A stretch of DNA of 64,000 nucleotides from Nocardia alni. Its GTDB lineage: Bacteria > Actinomycetota > Actinomycetes > Mycobacteriales > Mycobacteriaceae. Positions 6,862-14,562 of this stretch are shown piece by piece (position 1 is the stretch's first letter; every line of letters begins with the position of its first letter). The notes under the pieces are model-generated. The model was not told the origin of the DNA. It did not search any database and saw only the letters and a program-made list of their open reading frames with translations. The stretch spans positions 1 to 64,000 of the forward strand of contig NZ_JAGPOX010000009.1 of assembly GCF_019038435.1 (NCBI RefSeq). The letters are read 5' to 3'. A program made the position numbers and the translations under genes.

Positions 6862-8171
6862 ACCAGCAGAAAGGCGATCACGGGAAGGACCACCGCGGTC
6901 AATGCCGCGAACATCGCGGCGGCCACGCGGCGTTTGGGCAGGCGGGGAAAGCGGGTCGCGATCGCGCCGTAGACGCCCAGCGCGAACAGCAGCGTCCCCC
7001 ACACCACCAGCCCGCGGCTCACGATATGGCCCAACTGCGAGGTGCACAGCAGGGCCAGCGCGAAGATGGTCGCCCCGGCGGCGGAGCTCACCGGCAGCAG
7101 CGTCGCCGCGGCGGTCGAGTTCATGACCAATCGGTGCCCGCGGACCGAGACCAGGACCTGGGCGTCCGTGGGATGGGCGCCGTCGGCACGGCAGATCTCG
7201 TCGTACACCTTCGCCGGATTCACCCGTTCGTTGATCGCGGGCTGCACTTGCAGCAGGGCTTCGAGCGCCTGGGTGGTGGCATACGAGGTGACCGGGCCCT
7301 CCGCCGAGATCCGGAATCCGCCGCGGTAGATGCCCAGCGCGTCCACCTCCTGCATATCCAGCAGTTCGACCATGGCCGCGCGCACCGCGGGATCGAAGAC
7401 CGAACGACTGTCGGCGGCGACCACCGCCCCGATGGCCAGGTGCAGGGTGAGGTGACGCCAGGTATCGACGAAGTTGTCCCGGCGGAACAGTTCGGTCTCG
7501 ATGTCGTGCTCGTCGCGGCGCAGACCCGCCAGCAGCCGCTCGGCGGCCAGGGCGCAGGCGCGCTCGGCCCGTTTGTCGCCGATGGCGGCGATCTCCGGCC
7601 GGGACAGGACCGTCGCGACATGCGCGGCCGCGTACATGGGCAGCGACCGTGGTTCCTGATAGACGGCCGAGACGAGGTAGGCGATCCCGCGGGCGATGGC
7701 CCGGTCCCGTTCGGCGCCGGAGGAATCGCCGCCGATCAGTGCCTGCACCGCCCCCGCGGTCGCGGTAATCGACACCGGCCCCAGATAACCCGACATCCGC
7801 CACCCGCCGGACTCCGAATCCTGTTGGTCCAGTATAGATCGCACGCCGGCAACCAAACTCTCGTCGGTTTCGGCCACTCCCAGACAACGCAGTGCACGTA
7901 CACGCCACGATACGTCGATGGGTGTGCGGAAATACCATTCGTCACCGGATGGCCGCTCTACCATGACGGCCCGTACCAATGTGGTAACCCGTGCGGCGCT
8001 GGGTATTTCGCAGCCTGCCCGGTGCAGTGCGCACACGACCTCGGCGGTGTTCTGCGGGTTCGGCGGCACGTCGGGTATCCAACCCCAGCCCGCGCCGCCG
8101 CCCACGTGCGGCAACTGGCTGCTCAGCAGCCAGGCGACCGCCATGTGAATGCGCTCATCGATGCTCGACAC
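6858..8171 (-). CDS. Prenyltransferase/squalene-cyclase-like repeat protein with C-terminal membrane helices
   Basis: This 437-residue protein starts at GTG 8171, which has GGAGGGG immediately upstream. The long upstream reading lacks a start signal. Residues 1-330 are alpha/alpha-toroid-like repeats. QW-type elements are seen in VAWLLSSQ...GGGAGWGWI, VRSILDQQDSESGGWRMSG and an Asp-rich TATAGAVQALIGGD stretch. No DxDD or DCTAE-type catalytic motif is evident. Residues about 350-437 hold three hydrophobic segments. It resembles actinomycete terpenoid-cyclase/prenyltransferase-fold proteins of unknown role. Coupled to the EamA exporter, the pair may handle one metabolite. Confidence 0.6.
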   Translation of the reverse strand: MSSIDERIHMAVAWLLSSQLPHVGGGAGWGWIPDVPPNPQNTAEVVCALHRAGCEIPSAARVTTLVRAVMVERPSGDEWYFRTPIDVSWRVRALRCLGVAETDESLVAGVRSILDQQDSESGGWRMSGYLGPVSITATAGAVQALIGGDSSGAERDRAIARGIAYLVSAVYQEPRSLPMYAAAHVATVLSRPEIAAIGDKRAERACALAAERLLAGLRRDEHDIETELFRRDNFVDTWRHLTLHLAIGAVVAADSRSVFDPAVRAAMVELLDMQEVDALGIYRGGFRISAEGPVTSYATTQALEALLQVQPAINERVNPAKVYDEICRADGAHPTDAQVLVSVRGHRLVMNSTAAATLLPVSSAAGATIFALALLCTSQLGHIVSRGLVVWGTLLFALGVYGAIATRFPRLPKRRVAAAMFAALTAVVLPVIAFLLV

Positions 8172-8528
8172 TGCCCCTCCGCCTTTGGAATACGCCACCG
8201 CGCGATAGTGATACTGAGGGTGCTGGAAACTCCACGCTACTCTCGTTGCATGCCAACCGGAGCCGACCGGGTGATCGCGAATCAGCTTGATCACGAGCGG
8301 GTTTGGTGTACATGTCACAAACGGTACGGTCTCGAGCGAAAGCCGATATTCGCCAGTTCGCGATGAGGCAGGTATTACGCGATCGAGTCCGGGCCGATCG
8401 CTCGATGTGACCATCGAGCGGAATCGACTCGATCTCGGCTCGGACCGATATCCCTGCGGCGCATTCACATCCGCAGGCGTCGCGGGGCATACTCTGTCCT
8501 GGCCCGTCGACGATGCGGAGGAACGCAC
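8172..8528. other. Intergenic region between divergent genes; no gene seen
   Basis: The 357-base gap separates two divergent starts and should hold both promoters. GTTTG and CAAAC form 5-bp inverted arms at about 8299-8320 around a TGTACATG core, a weak operator candidate. No open frame here has a convincing protein or start site. Confidence 0.4.
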
Positions 8529-9146
8529 GTGAAGGATCTCGACGAGGATGCCCGCAGCGCGGGTTTCGCGACCCCGCTGGGCGCGGGAACGAGCCCAGCT
8601 GTCCTGGTCATCGACATCTGCGCCGCCTATCTCGATGACGCCTCACCGTTGCGCGCCCCGGTGGAGGAGGCGGTGCGTGCGGCGATCCAGGTGGTGAATC
8701 GTGCTCGGGCGAACGGATATCCGGTCATCTTCACGCGTGTGAGCTACCGGCCGGGGACCTCGGACGGTGGGCTGTTCCGCCGTAAGGTCCCCTCGCTGGC
8801 GGTATTCGAGGAGGGTAATCCGCTGGCCCGTTTCCTGGACGAGCCGGCGCCGCGCCCGGGAGAGGCGGTGGTCACCAAGCAGTACGCCAGCGCGTTCCAC
8901 GGCACCGCGCTGGCGGCGGATCTGACCGCCGCGGGCATCGATACGGTGGTGATCACCGGCCTCACGACCAGCGGCTGTGTGCGAGCCAGCGCCACCGACG
9001 CCCTGCAGCACGGGTTCCGTCCGATCGTCGTGGCCGACGCGTGTGGTGACCGCGACCCTCGCCTGCAACAGGCGAATCTCTACGATCTCAACGCCAAGTA
9101 CGCCGACGTGGTGACGCTGGAGGCCGCGTTGCGACTGCTGAGCTGA
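8529..9146 (+). CDS. Isochorismatase-family amidohydrolase, maleamate-amidase (NicF)-like
   Basis: This 205-residue cysteine hydrolase starts at GTG 8529 behind GGAGGAA. The Asp-Lys-Cys triad of the family is complete: VIDI with Asp29, VTKQYAS with Lys117 and TTSGCVRAS with Cys150, preceded by the usual cis-peptide ITGL-T. The closest functional groups are N-carbamoylsarcosine amidase and maleamate amidohydrolase NicF. The next gene (convergent) is a maleate-isomerase-family member, the partner of NicF in nicotinate degradation, which favours an amidase for maleamate or a substituted maleamate. The other nicotinate genes are absent from the window. Confidence 0.75.
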   Translation: MKDLDEDARSAGFATPLGAGTSPAVLVIDICAAYLDDASPLRAPVEEAVRAAIQVVNRARANGYPVIFTRVSYRPGTSDGGLFRRKVPSLAVFEEGNPLARFLDEPAPRPGEAVVTKQYASAFHGTALAADLTAAGIDTVVITGLTTSGCVRASATDALQHGFRPIVVADACGDRDPRLQQANLYDLNAKYADVVTLEAALRLLS

Positions 9147-9167
9147 CGCATCGGCACCGGGTGCGTC
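9145..9167. terminator. Bidirectional hairpin between convergent genes
   Basis: GACGCA (9145-9150) pairs with TGCGTC (9162-9167), and an alternative inner stem GCACC/GGTGC lies at 9154-9164. It occupies the whole 19-base gap between two convergent stops. There is no T-run, so termination would be of the actinomycete hairpin type. Confidence 0.4.
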
Positions 9168-9909
9168 AACACTCCCGCAGCAACCGGCCCGCGCCCTCGA
9201 TGCGATCGTCGAAACCGTGCTGTCGCAACGCATACCAGAGTGTTGCGGCATTGATCGCGATCACGGGTTTGCCCTGCCGCGCCTCCAACTCCTCGGCGAG
9301 CGCGACGAAGGACAGGTTGGTGCCCACCTGAACGATCGCCTCCACCTCGGGACCGTCGAGCTCCTCCACCAGATCTCGCAGGCGCTGCTCGGGCACGCGG
9401 GCGATATCCATCGCGGTCGGACAGCGCAATCCGGTGATCGCGGCGACTTCGAAGCCCGCCTCGGTGAAGAATCGGCCGACCTCCTTGTCCGCGATCGGCT
9501 GATACGGCGAGAACACCGCGATCCGACGACACTCGAGCGCGTGCAGCGCGGCTCGGCACGAACTGGCTCCGGTGGTGACGGGCAGGCCCGTACGCTCGCG
9601 CAGCCGCCGCTCGAAGGCCGCGTTTCCCGCCACGCCGCCCCAGAACGTCTCCGCCGACATGCCCATTACCATCCGATCCGGCTCGGCGGTGAGCACATCG
9701 CGCACGGCGGTGTCGATCGAGGCGCGGATCTGCCCGAGCAGGGCCTGGAAGTCCGCGTCGTCGCCCATCACCGGATTCGAGATGTACATCGATCCCGCGC
9801 GGTAGCTGACTCCGGGCACACCGGCGGTCCAATAATCATGTTCCACAACAGTGTTCGTACTGGGTACGATGACGCCGAAGACGGCGCGTGGGCCGACGGA
9901 ATTGGTCAT
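9166..9909 (-). CDS. Maleate cis-trans isomerase/arylmalonate decarboxylase-family protein, catalytic cysteines replaced
   Basis: This 247-residue Asp/Glu-racemase superfamily protein starts at ATG 9909, with GAGGAA upstream. The family signature PSTNTVVE-D is at residues 17-25, and the C-terminal NAAT...GAGRLLRE matches maleate isomerases. In characterised maleate isomerases two cysteines act. Here the first position reads MGMSAETF (Ser85) and the second VQVGTNLS (Val195), so both are missing, although Cys118 and Cys163 are shared with the paralogue at 28.6 kb. The enzyme may have a changed mechanism or be non-catalytic. It lies next to a maleamate-amidase-like gene and a TetR gene. Confidence 0.75.
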   Translation of the reverse strand: MTNSVGPRAVFGVIVPSTNTVVEHDYWTAGVPGVSYRAGSMYISNPVMGDDADFQALLGQIRASIDTAVRDVLTAEPDRMVMGMSAETFWGGVAGNAAFERRLRERTGLPVTTGASSCRAALHALECRRIAVFSPYQPIADKEVGRFFTEAGFEVAAITGLRCPTAMDIARVPEQRLRDLVEELDGPEVEAIVQVGTNLSFVALAEELEARQGKPVIAINAATLWYALRQHGFDDRIEGAGRLLREC

Positions 9910-9937
9910 GATCGTTTCCTCGAGACGTCGGGGAAGG

Positions 9938-10504
9938 TTATCCGGAGCGAGAGGTGGTGTGGGCCAGCACATTAGATAGCGCGCGATGCGCTCGTTCCCG
10001 GTCGACGGGCCGGTCCAGCAGCAGCACGTCCACCAGCAACGGCGCCGCCAGGTCGGTCGCCACCTCCGCGGCGTCCTCGCGTTCCAGGCCGACCGCGTGC
10101 AAGGCTCGGCGAAACGGCTCGAGCAGGTCCAGCACATAGCGCCGCCGTAGTTCGGCACACGACGGGTCCGTCGTCGAGGCTGTCACCAGGGCACGCAAGA
10201 ACGCGGCAACGGGCTTGTCCCGCAAGCGATCGCACAGCAGGTCGAGCTCGGCGTGCAGGTCGCCCGCCAGGTCGCCGGTGGGCCGCGCCGGCGGGTGTGG
10301 TGCGACAGCGATGAGCGCGGCCAGAAAGTCCCGCGGCATGGGCCAGTGCCGGTAGATGGTGGTCCGGGCCACGCCTGTGACGGTATGCAGCCGCTGCGGC
10401 GTCAGCGCCACCGCGCCCTCGGTGAGCAGTAGTTCGAGCGCGGCCGTCAGCACCACCGCCTCGGTATCGCTGGCGGGTCCCGTGGGGCGTCCGGGCCTGG
10501 TCAC
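9938..10504 (-). CDS. TetR-family transcriptional regulator
   Basis: A 188-residue TetR protein from GTG 10504. The HTH region reads LTPQRLHTVTGVARTTIYRHWPMPRDF at residues 34-60, a standard TetR recognition helix with TTIYRHW. The C-terminal domain is of the TetR_C type common in Nocardia. It is upstream of, and cotranscribed with, the maleate-isomerase-family gene, and divergent from a cupin gene. Inverted repeats in the 81-bp divergent gap are likely its sites. Confidence 0.87.
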   Translation of the reverse strand: MTRPGRPTGPASDTEAVVLTAALELLLTEGAVALTPQRLHTVTGVARTTIYRHWPMPRDFLAALIAVAPHPPARPTGDLAGDLHAELDLLCDRLRDKPVAAFLRALVTASTTDPSCAELRRRYVLDLLEPFRRALHAVGLEREDAAEVATDLAAPLLVDVLLLDRPVDRERAHRALSNVLAHTTSRSG

Positions 10505-10513
10505 GGAAATTTA

Positions 10514-10559
10514 CGATACACCTTGTTGCGGTTACTGATAACCAGTACAGTTTGTATCG
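10514..10559. promoter_or_regulatory. Nested inverted repeats in tetR/cupin divergent promoter
   Basis: Three symmetric elements are seen: CGATACA (10514-10520) with TGTATCG (10553-10559), GGTTA-CTGA-TAACC (10530-10543) and TACTG-ATAAC-CAGTA (10533-10547). The last has the 15-bp size and centre typical of TetR operators. The outer 7-bp arms are 32 bp apart and could mark two flanking sites. Confidence 0.5.
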
Positions 10560-10585
10560 AATTCTTGCTCACCTCGGGAGATCTC

Positions 10586-11479
10586 ATGCGTCCACACGTA
10601 GAGCTCATCGACGATCGGGATCTGATCACCCACATCGCCGAGTTCCAGCACGCCACCGGCGCCGCCGAGCAGCGCAATCTCAGTTATGACGAGGAGAACG
10701 GATCTGCCTCTCTCCGAGTCGCTTTCACTTCCGAGTGGTCCCGGCCCGGCGGGGTGCACGTCGCCGATACCGAATGGTTCGTGCTGTCCGGACAGGTGCG
10801 GATCGGCGACACCGTACTGGGCTCCGAGGGTTACTGGACGGCCCCGGCGGGCGTGTGGACCCCGTCGGTCTCCGTCGCGGCCGGGACCGAGATCCTGCTG
10901 TTCCGCGAGGGCGGCGACTGGCATTTCGATCGCGCCGACGCCGATCGGGATTTCGTGCGACCGGACCAGCGGCTGATCACGCTCGACTCCGCGACCATGC
11001 CGTGGATCGATGTGAAAGACGGCAGCCCCATGCGTTTCGACCTCGGCGGAACACCGGTGCCGGGCCTGTACATCAAACTGTTGCATCGCGACGAGAAGAC
11101 AGGTTTCTACACCCGGCTCATCAAGGCGAAGCCGGGCTGGCGCGAGGTGCCGCTGGCCCATCACCCGTGCTCGGAGGAGGCGTACTGCCTCGACGGCGGA
11201 TTCGAGTACAACTTCGGCCGGATGTGGCCCGGCACCTACTTCTGGCGACCGGCCTTCATCCGGCACGGCGACTTCACCGCCGATGCGGAGCACGGCTGCA
11301 CCTGGATCATCCGTTCGGATGCGGACCTGGTGGACTGGTACACCACCGAGGCGAGGGTCGTGATGAGCGGTACGGCCACCAATTGGGGCGAGAACTATCC
11401 CGGCACGCTGCCGCCGCGGTTGATCGAGCCGGTCCGCTCGCGTTCCATCGGCGCCTGGGGCGATCCCGCCAATCAGTGA
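10586..11479 (+). CDS. Bicupin protein of unknown function (ChrR/DUF4437-like)
   Basis: The protein has 297 residues from ATG 10586 (GGGAG upstream). Two cupin-type halves are visible. The first has GGVHVADTEWFVLSGQVRIGD...GYWTAPAGVW. The second has HHPCSEEAYCLDGGFEYN...GTYFWRPAFIRHG, in which His/Glu/His residues could bind a metal. The double-cupin layout recalls ChrR-type sensors and small ring-cleaving or isomerising cupins. I cannot assign a substrate. It is divergent from the TetR gene and followed by a membrane protein on the same strand. Confidence 0.6.
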   Translation: MRPHVELIDDRDLITHIAEFQHATGAAEQRNLSYDEENGSASLRVAFTSEWSRPGGVHVADTEWFVLSGQVRIGDTVLGSEGYWTAPAGVWTPSVSVAAGTEILLFREGGDWHFDRADADRDFVRPDQRLITLDSATMPWIDVKDGSPMRFDLGGTPVPGLYIKLLHRDEKTGFYTRLIKAKPGWREVPLAHHPCSEEAYCLDGGFEYNFGRMWPGTYFWRPAFIRHGDFTADAEHGCTWIIRSDADLVDWYTTEARVVMSGTATNWGENYPGTLPPRLIEPVRSRSIGAWGDPANQ

Positions 11480-11556
11480 AATACCCACCTGCGCGGCATG
11501 ATCGGAGCCTCGCGGGTCATGTCGGCCGATCGTTTCGCAGCAGAACGGAGAGGGCG

Positions 11557-12264
11557 ATGGGAGCGCATACGCACGGCTGGTGGATCCTGCTGCACCTGGT
11601 GCTGTTCGTCTTCTGGCTGGGCGGTGACCTGGGCGTGTTCTACTCCAGCCGGTTCGTGATCAATCCCGAACTCACCCCGATGGCCCGTTCGGCCGCCCTG
11701 GCCATCATGAGCGGACTGGATCTCGGGCCGAGAATCTGCCTGGTGCTGTTCCTGCCCAGTGGCCTCACCCTGATGGCGTTGGATCCGCACGGCGCGTCGC
11801 TGTTCGGAATCGCGCTGTTCCCTTGGTGGTTCGTGGCGTCGGTGTGGGTGTTCGCGCTGATCTGGCTGGCTCTGACCGTCACCGAACACCGCACGCACGG
11901 CCGCCTCGCCGCGGTGCATCGCGGCGACCTCGCCATCCGCATCGTGGTCGTGGCGGGCATGGCCGCCGGGGGCCTCTACACGCTGTTCGCGCACGCGCCG
12001 TTCGGCGTCACCACCAACCCGAAGTGGCTGGGCGGCAAGATCATTCTCTACTGCGTCGCGATCGCGGCCGGTCTAGGCATCCGTATCACGCTGCGTCCCT
12101 TCGGAGCCGCCTTCGCCGCCCTGCTCACGAGCGGTTCGACACCGGAGGTGGAGCGCACCTTGCGCCGCAGCATCGATGGGTGCCTGCCGTACGTGTGGGC
12201 GATCTGGGGCAGTGTCCTGGGGGCGGCGGCGCTGGGCGTACTGAAGCCCGGCGCACACCTGTGA
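11557..12264 (+). CDS. Integral membrane protein, unknown function
   Basis: A 235-residue protein from ATG 11557 with a GGAGAGGG-type site upstream. Five or six hydrophobic segments are visible, including WWILLHLVLFVFWLGGDLGVF, the ICLVLFLPSGLTLMAL segment, LFPWWFVASVWVFALIWLAL, IVVVAGMAAGGLYTLF and WAIWGSVLGAAALGV. Conserved His in the first helix (HGWWILLH) and charged loop residues recall small haem-binding or copper-resistance (CopD-like) membrane proteins, but no signature allows an assignment. It follows the bicupin gene by 77 bases and may be coexpressed. Confidence 0.6.
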   Translation: MGAHTHGWWILLHLVLFVFWLGGDLGVFYSSRFVINPELTPMARSAALAIMSGLDLGPRICLVLFLPSGLTLMALDPHGASLFGIALFPWWFVASVWVFALIWLALTVTEHRTHGRLAAVHRGDLAIRIVVVAGMAAGGLYTLFAHAPFGVTTNPKWLGGKIILYCVAIAAGLGIRITLRPFGAAFAALLTSGSTPEVERTLRRSIDGCLPYVWAIWGSVLGAAALGVLKPGAHL

Positions 12265-12268
12265 AGTA

Positions 12269-13054
12269 TCAACCGCCGTAACCCAATTGGGCGGATATCG
12301 CACCGACCGCCTTCTCCAGCAGCGGCAGACAGTCCCGCATGTGCGGTTCGAATCGCGGCAACGGACCGGATACGCTGATCGCCGCGACCACGCCGCCGTC
12401 GTGATCCAGCACCGGCGCCGCGATGGACGCCGTGCCGATCTGCCGCTCTCCCAACGACATCGCATAACCGCGCCCGCGGATCTCCTCCAGCTCGGCACGT
12501 AGCTTGCGCGGGGTGGTGAAGGTGGCGTCGGTGAACGGAGTCAGCTCCTGCTGATCGAGGTACTCGTCGATCTCCTCCGGCCGCAGGAAGGCCAGGATCA
12601 CCTTGGAGGGACTGCCCGCGTGCAGCGGATACGGCACGCCCAGGGCGACCTCCATTCGCAGTTCCTGATCCGGGACGACCTGGTCGATGTACATGCGGGT
12701 GTTGCCGCGCCGAATGGACAGCGTGGCGGTCTCCCCGGTCTGGGTTGCCAGGCGGCGCAATTCAGGGGCGGCCATCACCCGCAGATCGGTGCGTGCCAGG
12801 TAGGCCCGGCCCAGCGCGATGGCCGCGTGGCCGAGTGCGTAACGCCGGGTGGTCGGTTCGAGGGCGATCAGGTCGCGATTGCGCAGCGCCGTGAGGATCC
12901 GGTGCACCGCGGCCTTGGTCAGCCCCAGTTCGTTGGCGATCTCGGTGACCCCGAGATCCGCCCGGCCGGAACGGCCGAACAACAACAATACGTCCATGGC
13001 CCGCTCGACCGCGGCGATGGACCGACTCTGGCTCTCGCCCTCGGTATCCGTCAC
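12269..13054 (-). CDS. IclR-family transcriptional regulator
   Basis: The protein has 261 residues from GTG 13054. The N-terminal winged helix (AVERAMDVLLLFG, then VTEIANELGLTKAAVHRILTALRNRDLI) and the C-terminal GAF-like effector domain (SIRRGNTRMYIDQV, AGSPSKVILAFL, RGYAMSLGERQIGTASIAAPV) are both complete. Such regulators control aromatic and acid catabolism and bind short inverted repeats. It is divergent from an acyl-CoA dehydrogenase operon, with a GTTTC-N7-GAAAC site between them. The same site occurs before two other operons in the window, so it is the best candidate for a regulator of all of them. Confidence 0.9.
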   Translation of the reverse strand: MTDTEGESQSRSIAAVERAMDVLLLFGRSGRADLGVTEIANELGLTKAAVHRILTALRNRDLIALEPTTRRYALGHAAIALGRAYLARTDLRVMAAPELRRLATQTGETATLSIRRGNTRMYIDQVVPDQELRMEVALGVPYPLHAGSPSKVILAFLRPEEIDEYLDQQELTPFTDATFTTPRKLRAELEEIRGRGYAMSLGERQIGTASIAAPVLDHDGGVVAAISVSGPLPRFEPHMRDCLPLLEKAVGAISAQLGYGG

Positions 13055-13178
13055 GGTTCCAGCTTAGGACAGTGATTTCCCGATGCGAAACGGCAGCCCG
13101 GGGGCCCTCCTGAGCAGCGGCGTACGCGGATTTCCGGTTGCACCCGGGCATCCAGGAAGTTACCGTGGTCGTGACAAT

Positions 13179-13195
13179 GTTTCCTCTATCGAAAC
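13179..13195. promoter_or_regulatory. GTTTC-N7-GAAAC operator, copy 1
   Basis: The 17-bp inverted repeat GTTTC-CTCTATC-GAAAC lies in the iclR/acyl-CoA dehydrogenase divergent gap, 47 bases before the ATG at 13243. Identical arms at identical spacing occur at 21446-21462 and 21642-21658. Confidence 0.6.
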
Positions 13196-13242
13196 GTAGA
13201 TCGGGTGGGTTGAACCGCACCCACTGCGAAGGGGGTCGCCCG

Positions 13243-14562
13243 ATGATCGGTGAACAACTCGTCGAAGACATGTCCGGCGAGGAACGCGAACGAGCTCAAC
13301 GGGTCGACGCGATACTCCCGGCATTGCGCGAGGCCGCCGAGGAGGCCGACCGAACCGCCACATTCCCGGTCTCGCATGTGCGCCTGCTGCGCGAGGCGGG
13401 GTTGCTGGGCCTGGTGGTCCCGCAGGAGTTCGGCGGTCTGGGCGGTACACTCCGCGATCTTGCGGCGGCTACCTTCGCGATGGGAACCGCCTGTCCGTCA
13501 ACGGCACTGGCGTATTTCTTCCACAACACCAGCGCCTCGCGCGGCCTGCTGCCGCTCGACGCGATCGCGGCCGGCCTGTTCGACGACGACGATGTCCCGG
13601 TGGTGCGCGCCTTCGCCGAGAAGGTGCTGACCCGCATGGCCGAGGGCGTGTGGCTGGCCAACTTCGCCTCCGAATCGGTCAAGACCGCCGCCGCCAACAT
13701 CACCATCGCCACCACGGCGAGCAAGGTCGAGGGTGGCTGGATCCTGAAGGGCGAGAAGTCTTTCGGCTGCGCGACCGGCGTGGCGGACTACTATCTCACC
13801 TCCGCCAAGCTGGCCGGATACGATACGGCCGAGGGGCTGGCGACGTTCTTCGTACCGCGCGAGGCCCCCGGCGTGCACACCCGCGCTGCGTGGGACGGGC
13901 TGGGCATGCGGGCGACCGCCAACAACGGCATCCGTCTCGACGACGTCTTCGTCCCCGACGACGAGGCGCTGACGGTCCCGGGCGCCTTCACCACGATGCT
14001 CACCAGGAGCCGCGGCAGTTTCGTGGGCAACCAGCTGGCCATCGCCGCAGTCTACACCGGCTGCGCCCAGCAGGTTTACGACGATACCCTCGCCGCCACC
14101 ACCCGGAAGACGTTCGCCGACACCGGCGAACCGATCGCCTCCTCGCCCGTGCACCAGGTGCTCATCGGCGAGATGACCAGGCAGTTGCGTGCCGCCTACC
14201 TGTGGCTGCGGTATCAGCTGGAGATCGAGACCTGTGAACCGCCGATCAAGCCCAAGCAGGATGTCTTCACCCAGTGGCGGCTCGGCAAGGGCGCGGTCAC
14301 CGAGGCGTGCTTCCAGGTGGCGCTGGGCGCGCTCAAGGCGGGCGGCACGTCGGCGGCCTCGATGAGCGGGCCGGCCGGGCGGGCGCTGCGTGATCTGGCC
14401 ATGGGCCTGGTGATGACCTTCCCGGCCGAGCGCGGCATGCTCGAGGTCGCCCGGATCGTCACCGATGCCGAGGCCAACCAGCTGTTCACCACCGCGCCGA
14501 ACGGCGCGACCGCGAATGCGCTGCCGCACAACGCCGCCGAAGCATCCGGAGCCGGGCGGTGA
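13243..14562 (+). CDS. Acyl-CoA dehydrogenase-family flavoprotein
   Basis: A 439-residue protein from ATG 13243 behind GAAGGGGG. The fold order of acyl-CoA dehydrogenases is seen: an N-terminal helical domain (FPVSHVRLLREAGLLGLVVPQEFGG), the middle beta domain (WLANFASES, GGWILKGEKSFG, VPREAPGVHTRAAWDGLGMRAT) and a C-terminal helical domain. The sequence is closer to the HpaA/DszC-like or flavin-monooxygenase-like subfamily than to classical fatty-acid enzymes, and the catalytic Glu cannot be fixed. It is first in a four-base-overlap operon with an aldehyde dehydrogenase and an aromatic hydroxylase, under the IclR-type site. Confidence 0.8.
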   Translation: MIGEQLVEDMSGEERERAQRVDAILPALREAAEEADRTATFPVSHVRLLREAGLLGLVVPQEFGGLGGTLRDLAAATFAMGTACPSTALAYFFHNTSASRGLLPLDAIAAGLFDDDDVPVVRAFAEKVLTRMAEGVWLANFASESVKTAAANITIATTASKVEGGWILKGEKSFGCATGVADYYLTSAKLAGYDTAEGLATFFVPREAPGVHTRAAWDGLGMRATANNGIRLDDVFVPDDEALTVPGAFTTMLTRSRGSFVGNQLAIAAVYTGCAQQVYDDTLAATTRKTFADTGEPIASSPVHQVLIGEMTRQLRAAYLWLRYQLEIETCEPPIKPKQDVFTQWRLGKGAVTEACFQVALGALKAGGTSAASMSGPAGRALRDLAMGLVMTFPAERGMLEVARIVTDAEANQLFTTAPNGATANALPHNAAEASGAGR

